Positions 27,244 to 35,609 of a DNA stretch of 50,238 nt are shown piece after piece. Origin of the DNA: Novosphingobium album (ex Hu et al. 2023) (GTDB lineage Bacteria; Pseudomonadota; Alphaproteobacteria; Sphingomonadales; Sphingomonadaceae); contig NZ_JALHLE010000014.1 in assembly GCF_022832385.1 (NCBI RefSeq), forward strand, positions 1 through 50,238, given 5' to 3'. The notes under the pieces are model-generated. The model searched no databases, was not told the origin of the DNA, and saw only the letters and a list, made by a program, of their open reading frames with translations. The position numbers and the translations under genes are program-made. How positions within the stretch are numbered: position 1 is the first letter of the stretch; each line of letters opens with the position of its first letter.

Positions 27244-28503
27244 ATGAAGACCATGGCCTTTCGCCTGCTGGCCAGTGCTGCCCTGCTCCTCCCGCTTCAG
27301 GCTGCCCATGCCGCCAGTGACGGTTCGGGAGAACCGGCGTCCCCCGAAGTCGTCGCGCTGCAGCGGGACATGATCACGCTCGATACCCACCTCGACACGC
27401 CGGAAACGGTGGACCGGCCCGATGGCTGGTCGATCATGGACTGGCACGACGTGCGCAGCGACTACAGCCAGGTCGACCTGCCGCGCATGAAGGCAGGCGA
27501 GTTCGATGGCGGCTTCTGGGCGATCTATACGCCGCAGGGGCCGCTCGATGCCGAGCACTACGCCAAGGTTCGCGATTTCGCGGTGATGCGCGGCATGTCG
27601 ATCCGGCTGATGGTCGCCTCGTACCCCGACCAGTTCGAGCTCGCGCTCAAGGCCGATGACGCCGCGCGCATCAATGCAGAGGGCAAGCGCATCGTCTACA
27701 TGAGCATCGAGAATGCCTATCCGCTGGGCATGGACGTCTCGATGCTCAAGCTGTTCTACAAGATGGGCGTCCGCGAGACCGGCTTCGCCCATTTCCGCAA
27801 CAACCAGTTCGCCGACAGTTCGACCGATCCCGATGGACCGAAGTGGCACGGCCTCAGTCCGCTGGGTCTGGAACTGCTGGCCGAGGCCAACAAGCTGGGC
27901 ATGATCATCGACGGCTCGCATTCGAGCGACGAGGTGCTGGACCAGCTGATTGCCAAATCGACGACGCCGGTGGTGCTTTCGCACTCTGGCTGCAAGGCGA
28001 TCTATGACAACCCGCGCAATGTCGATGACAACCGCTTGCGCGCATTGGCGGCGAAGGGCGGGGTCATCCAGATCAATAGCTATGGCGGCTATCTGCGCGC
28101 CCGGAAGCCCAACCCCGAGCGCGCTGCGGCCGCAAAGGCACTGTCCGCCGAAATGGGAGACGAGGCGAACATGACGGCGGAGCAGTATTCCGCCATGCTT
28201 GCCAAGCGGCGCGAGATCGACGCGAAATATCCCGAAACGGACAAGCCCACCTTCGACGACTTCATGAAGCACCTGCTCCATGCGCTACAAGTCGTTGGCC
28301 CCGATCATGTCGGCATCGGCATGGACTGGGACGGCGGCGGTGGCGTGGTCGGCCTCGAGGACGTGAGCGGGCTGCCCAAGATCACCGCCGCGCTGCTCAA
28401 GGCAGGCTACAGCAAGGATGACGTAGCCAAGATCTGGGGCGGCAATGTGCTGCGCGTCCTGCGGCAGGTCGAGGCGGCCGCCGATCCCAAGGCGGCTGAA
28501 TAG
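27244..28503 (+). CDS. Secreted membrane dipeptidase-type metallopeptidase (M19)
   Basis: Hydrolyses dipeptides, possibly including D-amino acid dipeptides, with a binuclear zinc site. A signal peptide covers about residues 1-23 (LPLQAAHA-AS). Likely zinc ligands are His49 and Asp51 (DTHLD), bridging Glu156 (MSIENAYP), His226 (DGSHSS) and His247 (LSHSG); HVGIGMDWDGG provides the conserved C-terminal Asp. The family usually has DGHND at the first site, so DTHLD is a small variation. The 144-base upstream gap shows only a weak ribosome site (GGAG eleven bases before ATG). It is probably periplasmic or lipid-linked; no lipobox is seen. Confidence 0.9.
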   Translation: MKTMAFRLLASAALLLPLQAAHAASDGSGEPASPEVVALQRDMITLDTHLDTPETVDRPDGWSIMDWHDVRSDYSQVDLPRMKAGEFDGGFWAIYTPQGPLDAEHYAKVRDFAVMRGMSIRLMVASYPDQFELALKADDAARINAEGKRIVYMSIENAYPLGMDVSMLKLFYKMGVRETGFAHFRNNQFADSSTDPDGPKWHGLSPLGLELLAEANKLGMIIDGSHSSDEVLDQLIAKSTTPVVLSHSGCKAIYDNPRNVDDNRLRALAAKGGVIQINSYGGYLRARKPNPERAAAAKALSAEMGDEANMTAEQYSAMLAKRREIDAKYPETDKPTFDDFMKHLLHALQVVGPDHVGIGMDWDGGGGVVGLEDVSGLPKITAALLKAGYSKDDVAKIWGGNVLRVLRQVEAAADPKAAE

Positions 28504-28598
28504 GGAGTTGAAGGCCGCCCGGGCCGGAACGCGCGGGCCGCCTCTTGGGCCGGACATCTTGATCCGGTCACAAAGAGCCCGCACACTGCCAAGCAGAT

Positions 28599-31160
28599 AT
28601 GACCGCATCTCCCTCCCAGCCGGAATATCGTGGCCTCTCGCCGGCAGAGGCCGCTGAACGTCTCGCGGCCGACGGGCCGAACGAGCTCTCCAGCGGCAAG
28701 CAGCGTTCGATTTTCGGCATCATCGGGGGGGTTCTGCGCGAACCGATGCTGATGTTCCTGGTGGCGGCGGGGATCATCTACCTGCTCCTCGGCGAACCGA
28801 GCGACGCGCTGATCCTGCTCGCCTTTGCCGGGCTGACCGTGGTGATCGCGGTGGTGCAGGAAGCGCGTACAGAAAGGGCCATCGACGCGCTGCGCGACCT
28901 TTCGGTGCCGCATGCCATGGTGATCCGCAATGGCCAGCGCCAGACGATCCGCTCGCAGGACGTGGTGCGCGGCGACCTGCTGGTGGTGAGCGAAGGCGGG
29001 CGCGTGGCCGCCGATGGCTGGCTCGTGCAGGCCGACACCCTGCAAGCCGACGAGGCGATCCTGACGGGCGAATCCGTCGCAGTGACCAAGGCCCATCTGT
29101 CTGGCGAGGAACCAGCCGAACCGCCCCTGCCCGGTGGCGACGGCGTGCCCTATGCCTATTCGGGCACGCTGATAGTACGCGGCACCGGCCTCATTCGCGT
29201 TGCCGCGACGGGACCGCGAACACGCATAGGCGCGATCGGACAGTCGCTTGCGACGCTGACCGACGAAACCCCGCGCCTGACGCTGCAAACCCGCAGCCTC
29301 GTGCGCTGGTTCGCGGTGGGCGGCATCGGCGTCAGTGTGCTCGCCATCCTGCTCTATGGCTTCCTGCGCGGCAGCTGGCTCGACGCGCTGCTCTCGGGCG
29401 TCGCGCTCGCCATGTCGATGCTGCCCGAGGAACTGCCGGTCGTCCTCACGCTGTTCATGACAATGGGCGCACTGCGCATGTCGCGCTCGCGCGTGCTGGC
29501 CCGGCGCGGCACCGCGATCGAGACGCTGGGCGCAGCCACCGTGCTGTGCACCGACAAGACCGGCACGCTGACCCAGAACCGCATGGTCGTCGAGGAACTG
29601 CGGCTGCCGGATGGCGCCGCGTTCCGCTCGGCAGATGACGGCGTCGTGTTTCCCGAGGAATTCCTGGATCTGGCGCGCGCCGGCATCCTTGCCTGCCCCG
29701 AAGACCCGTTCGATCCCATGGAAAAGGCCTTCCACGAGTTGGACGCCGCCTTTCCGGGAGCCGCGCTCAAGGACCGGCAGGACGACGGCTGGACCCTGCA
29801 CCGCCACTATCCACTGGATACCGACCTTCTCGCCATGTCCCACGTCTGGTCCAGCCAGGGCGAGGACGGAAAGATGGTCGCCGCGAAGGGCGCGCCCGAA
29901 GCCATCGCCAGCCTGTGCCATCTCGACGAAGCCGCAAGGCAGGAAATGGACGCCTCCGTTGCGGAGATGGCCTCGCGAGGGTTGCGCGTGCTCGGTGTCG
30001 CCCGCTCCTGCTGGGAAAACGGGACACTGCCCGACAACCAGCACGACTTCGACTTCACGTTCGCAGGCCTTGTCGGCCTGGCCGATCCTATCCGGGAAAC
30101 GGTGCCCGAAGCCGTGCGCACACTGCAGAGCGCGGGCCTCAGGGTGGTGATGATCACCGGCGATTATCCCGCCACTGCCCGCGCCATCGCCGAAAAGGCC
30201 GGGATCGCCCCGGGCGAGACGATGAGCGGCGAGGACATCTCCCGGCTGAGCGACGAAGAGCTGGCCTCGCGCATCCATGCCGTCTCCGTCTTTGCGCGCG
30301 TCATGCCCGAGCAGAAGCTACGGATCGTCACCGCGCTCAAGGCAGCTGGCGAAGTGGTCGCCATGACCGGAGACGGGGTGAACGACGCGCCCTCGCTCAA
30401 GGCCGCGCATATCGGCGTCGCCATGGGCCAACGCGGCACCGATGTGGCGCGCGAGGCCTCTGCGATCGTGCTGCTCGACGACGATTTCCAGTCGATCGCC
30501 ACCGCCGTGCGCCTTGGCCGCCGGATCTACGACAATATCCGCAAGGCCACCGAGTTCATCTTCGCGGTGCACATCCCGATCGGCGGGCTGGCGCTGACAC
30601 CACTGCTCACCGGCTGGCCGATCATCCTGGGGCCGATCCATATCGCGCTGCTCGAGCTGGTGATCGACCCGATGTGCTCGCTCGCCTTCGAGGCCGAGCC
30701 CGAAGAGCCCGACATCATGGACCGCCCGCCGCGCGCGCCGGACAGCCCGCTGGTCTCGCGCGTGCTGCTGGGATGGTCGGCACTGCAGGGCATCGTCGCC
30801 CTCATCGGCCTGATCGCACTGGCAGGCTGGGCGCAGTTCACCAGCATGGACGACGCGCATTTCCGTTCGACCTGCTTTGCCGGGCTGATCTGCGCGGTGC
30901 TGGTGCTGATCATCGTGAACCGCTCGTTCCGCTCCGGGATCAGCATGCACCGTTCGGGGCACAACCTGACTTTCGCGGTGATCATGGCCTGCATCACGGT
31001 GATCTATGCGCTGCTGTTTCTGGTGCAGCCGGTGGCGGACCTCTTCCACTTCGCCGTGCTGAAAGGTGACGGAATTGCCGAAGTGGCGGCGATGACAGTG
31101 GTGATGGCGGTGATCCTGACGCTGGCAAAGCGGCGGTTCGCTAAGGCTATCGTGGGGTAG
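28599..31160 (+). CDS. Cation-translocating P-type ATPase
   Basis: An 853-residue P2-like pump. The actuator domain has TGESVAV, the phosphorylation motif CTDKTGTLTQN places Asp319, and MTGDGVNDAPSLKAAHIG (about 589-606) is the hinge. Helix M4 carries PEELP (residues 276-280) where classical Ca2+ pumps have PEGLP. M6 carries IDPMCSLAFEAEPEEPD rather than the Ca2+-type NLVTDG. These replacements mark an uncharacterised bacterial subgroup, so the ion cannot be named safely; Ca2+, Mg2+ or Mn2+ are candidates. It is monocistronic with a weak ribosome site. The Ca2+/Na+ antiporter gene nearby points to cation homeostasis. Confidence 0.88.
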   Translation: MTASPSQPEYRGLSPAEAAERLAADGPNELSSGKQRSIFGIIGGVLREPMLMFLVAAGIIYLLLGEPSDALILLAFAGLTVVIAVVQEARTERAIDALRDLSVPHAMVIRNGQRQTIRSQDVVRGDLLVVSEGGRVAADGWLVQADTLQADEAILTGESVAVTKAHLSGEEPAEPPLPGGDGVPYAYSGTLIVRGTGLIRVAATGPRTRIGAIGQSLATLTDETPRLTLQTRSLVRWFAVGGIGVSVLAILLYGFLRGSWLDALLSGVALAMSMLPEELPVVLTLFMTMGALRMSRSRVLARRGTAIETLGAATVLCTDKTGTLTQNRMVVEELRLPDGAAFRSADDGVVFPEEFLDLARAGILACPEDPFDPMEKAFHELDAAFPGAALKDRQDDGWTLHRHYPLDTDLLAMSHVWSSQGEDGKMVAAKGAPEAIASLCHLDEAARQEMDASVAEMASRGLRVLGVARSCWENGTLPDNQHDFDFTFAGLVGLADPIRETVPEAVRTLQSAGLRVVMITGDYPATARAIAEKAGIAPGETMSGEDISRLSDEELASRIHAVSVFARVMPEQKLRIVTALKAAGEVVAMTGDGVNDAPSLKAAHIGVAMGQRGTDVAREASAIVLLDDDFQSIATAVRLGRRIYDNIRKATEFIFAVHIPIGGLALTPLLTGWPIILGPIHIALLELVIDPMCSLAFEAEPEEPDIMDRPPRAPDSPLVSRVLLGWSALQGIVALIGLIALAGWAQFTSMDDAHFRSTCFAGLICAVLVLIIVNRSFRSGISMHRSGHNLTFAVIMACITVIYALLFLVQPVADLFHFAVLKGDGIAEVAAMTVVMAVILTLAKRRFAKAIVG

Positions 31161-31291
31161 ATGGCATGAATTTGGACTCCGGGCTTACGCTGCGTTAGAC
31201 TGCTCTCGGAAACATTCCGGCTCCGTCCGGTCTGCAACAGGCAAATACTGCACCCCGCAAATCACAATGCCTGCAAGTTGGGGGAAGTCGA

Positions 31292-31687
31292 ATGGCATTC
31301 GGAAAGACCGCGGCAATTTGCGCGTCCCTTTTTCTGTTCTGTCTGCCCGCAGGCGCGGCCGCCCAGGACGCGGCCGAGTCGGCGATCCTGCTTGGCGGAA
31401 CGGGCGCAGGACAGGCAGGGGCGCAGCGCTCTCTGGGTTCAGCCATTGCCGGGAGCTTCGGTAACGCAGCCAGTACCGTGAGGTCGAGTTCAAGCCAGAC
31501 CCAGGCTTCAGTCAGGCATGGTCATCAGAAAAGTCATGCGCCAATCAGTGTTTTGGGACGTGGCGACCCGCTCGAAGGCACAAATGTCCCAACTCACCAC
31601 TTGAAAAACGGTGTTTCCATCAGAGTAAGCGGGGGACTGACGCCTCCCCCACAGGCCACCTGCACCAGCAATTGCCCGGATGAATAG
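31292..31687 (+). CDS. Small secreted protein of unknown function
   Basis: A 131-residue protein that I do not recognise. Residues 1-24 are a good signal peptide (hydrophobic CASLFLFCLPAGAAAQ). The mature part is low-complexity, rich in Gly, Ser, Ala and Gln, with a basic stretch RHGHQKSH and two Cys in the C-terminal CTSNCPDE. A clear GGGGAAG ribosome site four bases before the ATG, and the intact leader, support a real gene. It stands alone between the ATPase and the convergent antiporter. Confidence 0.6.
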   Translation: MAFGKTAAICASLFLFCLPAGAAAQDAAESAILLGGTGAGQAGAQRSLGSAIAGSFGNAASTVRSSSSQTQASVRHGHQKSHAPISVLGRGDPLEGTNVPTHHLKNGVSIRVSGGLTPPPQATCTSNCPDE

Positions 31688-31740
31688 AGGCTGCAGGCGG
31701 GGACGCAGGGCTGAACGGTCAAACCGCGGCCGGCGCCCGC

Positions 31741-32745
31741 TCAATGCCCGTGCAGGTAGATCGCATAGGAACTGAGCATGTACACTATCAACAGCGCCAG
31801 CCCGATCCAGCTGATCAGGCCGAAGAACCGGTTGCCCGGCCGGTAGAGCAGCGCAACGATCAGGATTCCGCCCATGATCGATCCGGCTATGGCAGTCACG
31901 GCATGCGCGGGCGAGACATCCACGAACAGCGAGCCACCGCGATAGGCCACGTCGTCGATGCCGATGACGAGGATGGCAAAGAGGTTGCTGCCCAGCAGGT
32001 TGCCGATGGCCATGTCGGCGGAACTGAGCCGCAAGGCAGTGATCGTCACCACCAGTTCGGGAATGGACGTCGCCGCCGCCACGAACAGGGTGCCGACGAA
32101 CGAGGTCTTCCAGTGCATCGCCTCCGCCACGGCGAGGCCCGCAAAGGGCAGCCACGCCCCCGCAGCGCCGACCACGAGAGCGGCGAGGCAATAGCGTCCG
32201 ACGGCGCGGCCGAGCGTCTGGCCGTCGATCACTTCAGCGGCCTGCGGCGCGGTTTCGCGCGGGCGCTGCTCGTAGTGGAAGGCCGCTCGCACGGCGATGA
32301 AGTAGAGCAGCATCAGCATTGGCGCATAGAGACTGACGTGGCCGATCCGGAAATCGAACCCTTCGCGCACCACGAGGATCAGCGCGCCGACGAAGCCGAT
32401 CAGGATCACCCCGAAGCCCGCCGTCAGGATATGCCCCTGATCGACACGGCGCCACACCGGCTCATCGCGTGAAAGCGCATCGAGCACGACCAGCATGACA
32501 AGGTTGAACAGGCAGCTGCCCAACGCATCGCCGATCGCGATATTGGGCGCGTCGGCCAGTGCCACCGCGCTGATCCCGGTGTAGAGTTCCGGCAGCGAGG
32601 TCGCCGTGGCCAGCAGGATCAGCCCCACCCAGCCGCGCGACATGCCGGTCAGCCGGGCAATCATCTCAGCATTGCGGGTCAGCGCCGGTCCGGCAAAGCC
32701 GATCACGACGACGCAGACGAGGAACTGGAACCAGGCGAGAAACAT
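31741..32745 (-). CDS. Calcium/sodium antiporter (CaCA family, YrbG-like)
   Basis: A 334-residue inner-membrane exchanger with about ten helices. The two inverted alpha-repeats are clear: GLILLATATSLPELYTGISA with NIAIGDALGSCLFNL in the first half, and VGTLFVAAATSIPELVVTIT with MAIGNLLGSNLFAI in the second. Each contains the acidic ion-binding residue in SLPE or SIPE. A hydrophilic loop (EQRPRETAPQAAEVIDG) separates the halves. It exchanges Ca2+ for Na+ in characterised relatives. Its closeness to the P-type ATPase is suggestive, but they are transcribed towards each other. Confidence 0.92.
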   Translation of the reverse strand: MFLAWFQFLVCVVVIGFAGPALTRNAEMIARLTGMSRGWVGLILLATATSLPELYTGISAVALADAPNIAIGDALGSCLFNLVMLVVLDALSRDEPVWRRVDQGHILTAGFGVILIGFVGALILVVREGFDFRIGHVSLYAPMLMLLYFIAVRAAFHYEQRPRETAPQAAEVIDGQTLGRAVGRYCLAALVVGAAGAWLPFAGLAVAEAMHWKTSFVGTLFVAAATSIPELVVTITALRLSSADMAIGNLLGSNLFAILVIGIDDVAYRGGSLFVDVSPAHAVTAIAGSIMGGILIVALLYRPGNRFFGLISWIGLALLIVYMLSSYAIYLHGH

Positions 32746-32884
32746 AGGCAGCGCCTAGCCTACCCGACCCTGCATGCAAATCCCAGCGGACTTCGGACAG
32801 GAAAGGAACGGACCGCTTGCGGCCGGTCCGGATGCCGGTAACATCGCCGCAAAGGCCTCTGGCCGGAAAGAAAAGAGGTGGCAG

Positions 32885-33880
32885 GTGCGCATCGGATTTC
32901 TGGCAAAGCTCGCAGTGATCGCAACGGTTCTGACAGGCACTATGGCATCGGCGGATGACAACTGGACTTTGGTGATCCACGGCGGAGCCGGGGTCATCAA
33001 GCGCGAAAAGATGACGCCCGAGCGCGACGCTGCCGTGCGTGCAGCCTTGCACGAGGCGCTCGATGCGGGCAGCGCAGTGCTCGACAAGGGCGGAACGGCG
33101 CTGGATGCGGTCGAAGCCGCCATCCGCGTACTGGAGGACAATCCCAACTTCAACGCCGGACGCGGCGCGGTGTTCACTGCGGACGGGAAGAACGAACTCG
33201 ATTCCTCTATCATGGATGGCGCCACGCGCCAGGCAGGCGCGGCCGCCGGCGTGACCATGACCCGCCACCCGATCAGCCTTGCCCGCGCGGTGATGGAAAA
33301 GAGCCCGCACGTGATGCTGGCCGGGGAAGGTGCGGACAGGTTCTCCAGCGACAACGGCCTCGAACAAGTCGATCCCTCGTGGTTCCGCACCGAGGAGCGC
33401 TGGCAGCAGTTACAGGCGTTCAAGGCGAAGCATCAGGCCGAGGGCGATTTCGAGCGCAGCGAGAAATACGGCACCGTCGGCGCTGTCGCGCGCGACAGCC
33501 ACGGCAACCTGGCGGCGGGCACCTCAACCGGAGGCCTCACCGGCAAGCTCTACGGCCGCGTCGGCGACAGCCCGATCATCGGCGCTGGAACCTACGCCGA
33601 CAACCGTGCCTGCGCTGTCTCGGCCACGGGCGCGGGCGAATACTACATCCGCGAAGGCGTCGCGCACGAGATCTGCGCGCGCATGCGGTTCCTTGGCGAA
33701 GGACCGCAGGCCGCAGCCGACAAGGTGCAGGAAGAAACGCTGGCACTGGGCGGCGATGGCGGCGTGATCGTGGTTTCCGCCGACGGCACTCCGGCCTTCT
33801 CGTTCAACACGCCCGGCATGTATCGCGGCGTGGCCCGCAAGGGCGCCGAGGCCAGGGTGGCCATTTACGGCGATGAGTGA
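32885..33880 (+). CDS. Secreted isoaspartyl peptidase / L-asparaginase (Ntn hydrolase)
   Basis: Hydrolyses beta-aspartyl dipeptides and asparagine after self-cleavage. The proenzyme is 331 residues. The alpha-subunit start shows LVIHGGAGVI and NAGRGAVFTADGKNELDSSIMDG. Autocleavage leaves Thr197 (KYG-TVGAVARD) as the nucleophile of the beta subunit, followed by GTSTGGLTGKLYGRVGDSPIIGAGTYA. A signal peptide (about residues 1-23, GTMASA-DD) makes it periplasmic. GTG at 32885 is chosen because GAGG lies six bases upstream; the longer frame with no leader would bury the signal peptide. It precedes the DUF969/DUF979 transport operon by 24 bases, so it is probably co-transcribed. Confidence 0.93.
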   Translation: MRIGFLAKLAVIATVLTGTMASADDNWTLVIHGGAGVIKREKMTPERDAAVRAALHEALDAGSAVLDKGGTALDAVEAAIRVLEDNPNFNAGRGAVFTADGKNELDSSIMDGATRQAGAAAGVTMTRHPISLARAVMEKSPHVMLAGEGADRFSSDNGLEQVDPSWFRTEERWQQLQAFKAKHQAEGDFERSEKYGTVGAVARDSHGNLAAGTSTGGLTGKLYGRVGDSPIIGAGTYADNRACAVSATGAGEYYIREGVAHEICARMRFLGEGPQAAADKVQEETLALGGDGGVIVVSADGTPAFSFNTPGMYRGVARKGAEARVAIYGDE

Positions 33881-33904
33881 GCGCACTGCCGGAAGGCGCG
33901 GCTG

Positions 33905-34570
33905 ATGTGGGTTCTGGCCGGAATCGTGGTGATCGCGGCAGGCTTCATGCTGCGCTTCAATCCGCTGCTGGTGGTCGTCGCCTCGGCGCTGGTGACGGGG
34001 CTGGCGGCGGGGCTTGATCCCGGCACCGTGCTTTCGGCCTTCGGCAAGGCGTTCAACGACAACCGCTACATCACGATCATCTACATCGTCCTGCCGGTAA
34101 TCGGCATCCTCGAACGCCACGGCCTGCAGGAGCGCGCACGCGACCTGATCGGGCGAATCCGGGGCGCGACGCTGGGACGGCTGTTGCTGGTCTACCTGCT
34201 GTTCCGGCAGGTCACCGCTGCGTTAGGCCTCACCTCGATCGCGGGCCCGGCGCAGACCGTGCGCCCGCTGATCGCGCCGATGGCCGAAGCCGCCGCCGAA
34301 ACGCAGGCTCCGGGCGAGAGCGACCCCGAGCAGGCGAAGGCGCTCGCCGCCGCGACCGACAATGTCGGCCTGTTCTTCGGCGAGGACATCTTCATCGCCA
34401 TCGGTTCGATCCTGCTGATGAAAGGCGTGCTGGAAGCTGACGGGATCGACCTGCCGCCACTGGCGCTGTCGGCCTGGGCGATCCCGACCGCCATCGCCGC
34501 CTTCGCAATCCACGGCACCCGTCTGCTGCTCGCCGACCGGCAGCTCAGGCGCAAGGCGCGCAAGCCTTGA
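33905..34570 (+). CDS. DUF969 family transporter subunit
   Basis: A 221-residue membrane protein of the DUF969 family, annotated in current family databases as a subunit of a 5-oxoproline (pyroglutamate) transporter, paired with DUF979. About four to five hydrophobic helices are visible, including residues 2-22 and 26-45. The conserved NDNRYITIIYIVLPVIGILERHGLQERA and LYLLFRQVTAALGLTSIAGPAQTVRPL-like segments lie in the middle, and DNVGLFFGEDIFIAIGSILLM follows. GGAAGG precedes the ATG. The stop overlaps the TTG start of the next gene by four bases. Substrate in this organism is inferred. Confidence 0.88.
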   Translation: MWVLAGIVVIAAGFMLRFNPLLVVVASALVTGLAAGLDPGTVLSAFGKAFNDNRYITIIYIVLPVIGILERHGLQERARDLIGRIRGATLGRLLLVYLLFRQVTAALGLTSIAGPAQTVRPLIAPMAEAAAETQAPGESDPEQAKALAAATDNVGLFFGEDIFIAIGSILLMKGVLEADGIDLPPLALSAWAIPTAIAAFAIHGTRLLLADRQLRRKARKP

Positions 34571-35475
34571 TCGGGCTGGGCTTTCTCTACCTCGTCGCGG
34601 GCGTCACCTTCGCGGCGTTCGCCGTACTGAGCGTGGCCGGGCGGCCCCGGCATCCCGGCAATGCCTTGTTCTACGCGCTTATCGCGGTCAGCTTCCTGCT
34701 GGGTGACAGGCTGGGTGATCTGGGCAACGGCGTGCTGGTGCTGGCGATCGTGCTGGTGGCGACGCTGGGCCGCATGGGATCACGCGAGAGGCCGCAGGAG
34801 CCCGTCGCGCCGCGCGGCTCCATGCTGTTCGTCCCAGCGCTGGTTATCCCGGTGACGGCACTGGCAGGCACGCTGCTGTTTTCAGAATTGCCCGGACTGG
34901 TCGATCCCAAACAGGCCACGCTGGTATCGCTGACGCTCGGCGTGATCCTGGCTCTGGCCATCTGCTACCTCTGGCTGCGCCCTGCCCCTGCCGAGCCGTT
35001 CCGGCAAGGCACGCGGCTGATGGACCATATCGGCTGGGCCGCGATCCTGCCGCAGATGCTGGCTAGCCTTGGCGCGGTCTTCGCGCTGGCAGGCATGGGC
35101 GGCGTGGTCGGTTCGCTGATCGGGCACGTCATTCCCGAAGGCAGCGTGCTGGGCGCGGTCACGGTCTATTGCTTCGGCATGGCGCTGTTCACCGTCATCA
35201 TGGGCAATGCCTTCGCGGCCTTCCCGGTGATGCTGACGGCGATCGGCCTGCCACTGCTGATCCACACTTATGGCGGCGCACCTGCCCGCGTTGCCGCGAT
35301 CGGGATGCTCGCGGGTTTCTGCGGCACGCTGATGACGCCGATGGCGGCCAACTTCAATCTCGTGCCTGCCGCCCTGCTCGAACTGCGCGACCGCTACGGT
35401 GTGATCCGCGCCCAGATCCCGACCGCGATTCCCTTGCTGATCTTCAATATCGTGCTGCTTTACTGGGTGATCTAG
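34567..35475 (+). CDS. DUF979 family transporter subunit
   Basis: A 302-residue polytopic membrane protein with about nine hydrophobic helices, partner of DUF969. The TTG start at 34567 overlaps the upstream stop (TTGA), with AAGG upstream. Conserved family segments are FSELPGLVDPKQATLVSLTLGV, GWAAILPQMLASLGAVFALAG and MGNAFAAFPVMLTAIGLPLLI, and the LAGFCGTLMTPMAANFNLVPAALLEL region near the C-terminus. The present stop codon TAG is the first triplet of the palindromic element that follows; without the element the stop would be TAA at the same codon, so the protein is unchanged. Confidence 0.88.
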   Translation: MIGLGFLYLVAGVTFAAFAVLSVAGRPRHPGNALFYALIAVSFLLGDRLGDLGNGVLVLAIVLVATLGRMGSRERPQEPVAPRGSMLFVPALVIPVTALAGTLLFSELPGLVDPKQATLVSLTLGVILALAICYLWLRPAPAEPFRQGTRLMDHIGWAAILPQMLASLGAVFALAGMGGVVGSLIGHVIPEGSVLGAVTVYCFGMALFTVIMGNAFAAFPVMLTAIGLPLLIHTYGGAPARVAAIGMLAGFCGTLMTPMAANFNLVPAALLELRDRYGVIRAQIPTAIPLLIFNIVLLYWVI

Positions 35476-35609
35476 GCCGTAAACTCCTAAATGGCACCAT
35501 CGAGGTTTGAGGCAAAATGGCTCAGCGCAAGGAGAGAAGGCACAGGAATATGCCGATATTTCCAGACTTTTCGACGCCTCGATGGCGCCATTTAGGAGTT
35601 TACGGCCTA
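35473..35609. mobile_element. TA-flanked palindromic element (MITE-like) at the DUF979/DUF2891 junction
   Basis: Arms 35473-35505 and 35577-35609 are 33 bases each and match as reverse complements at 32 positions; the loop is 71 bases. The arms begin TAGGCCGTAAACTCC and stop abruptly at both ends. Taking the flanking TA as a target duplication leaves a 133-base body. Removing the body and one TA gives GTGATC-TAATG, a stop/start overlap identical in style to the neighbouring junctions. No transposase is encoded. TA duplication is the habit of IS630/Tc1-mariner elements, so a non-autonomous relative is inferred. Confidence 0.7.
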
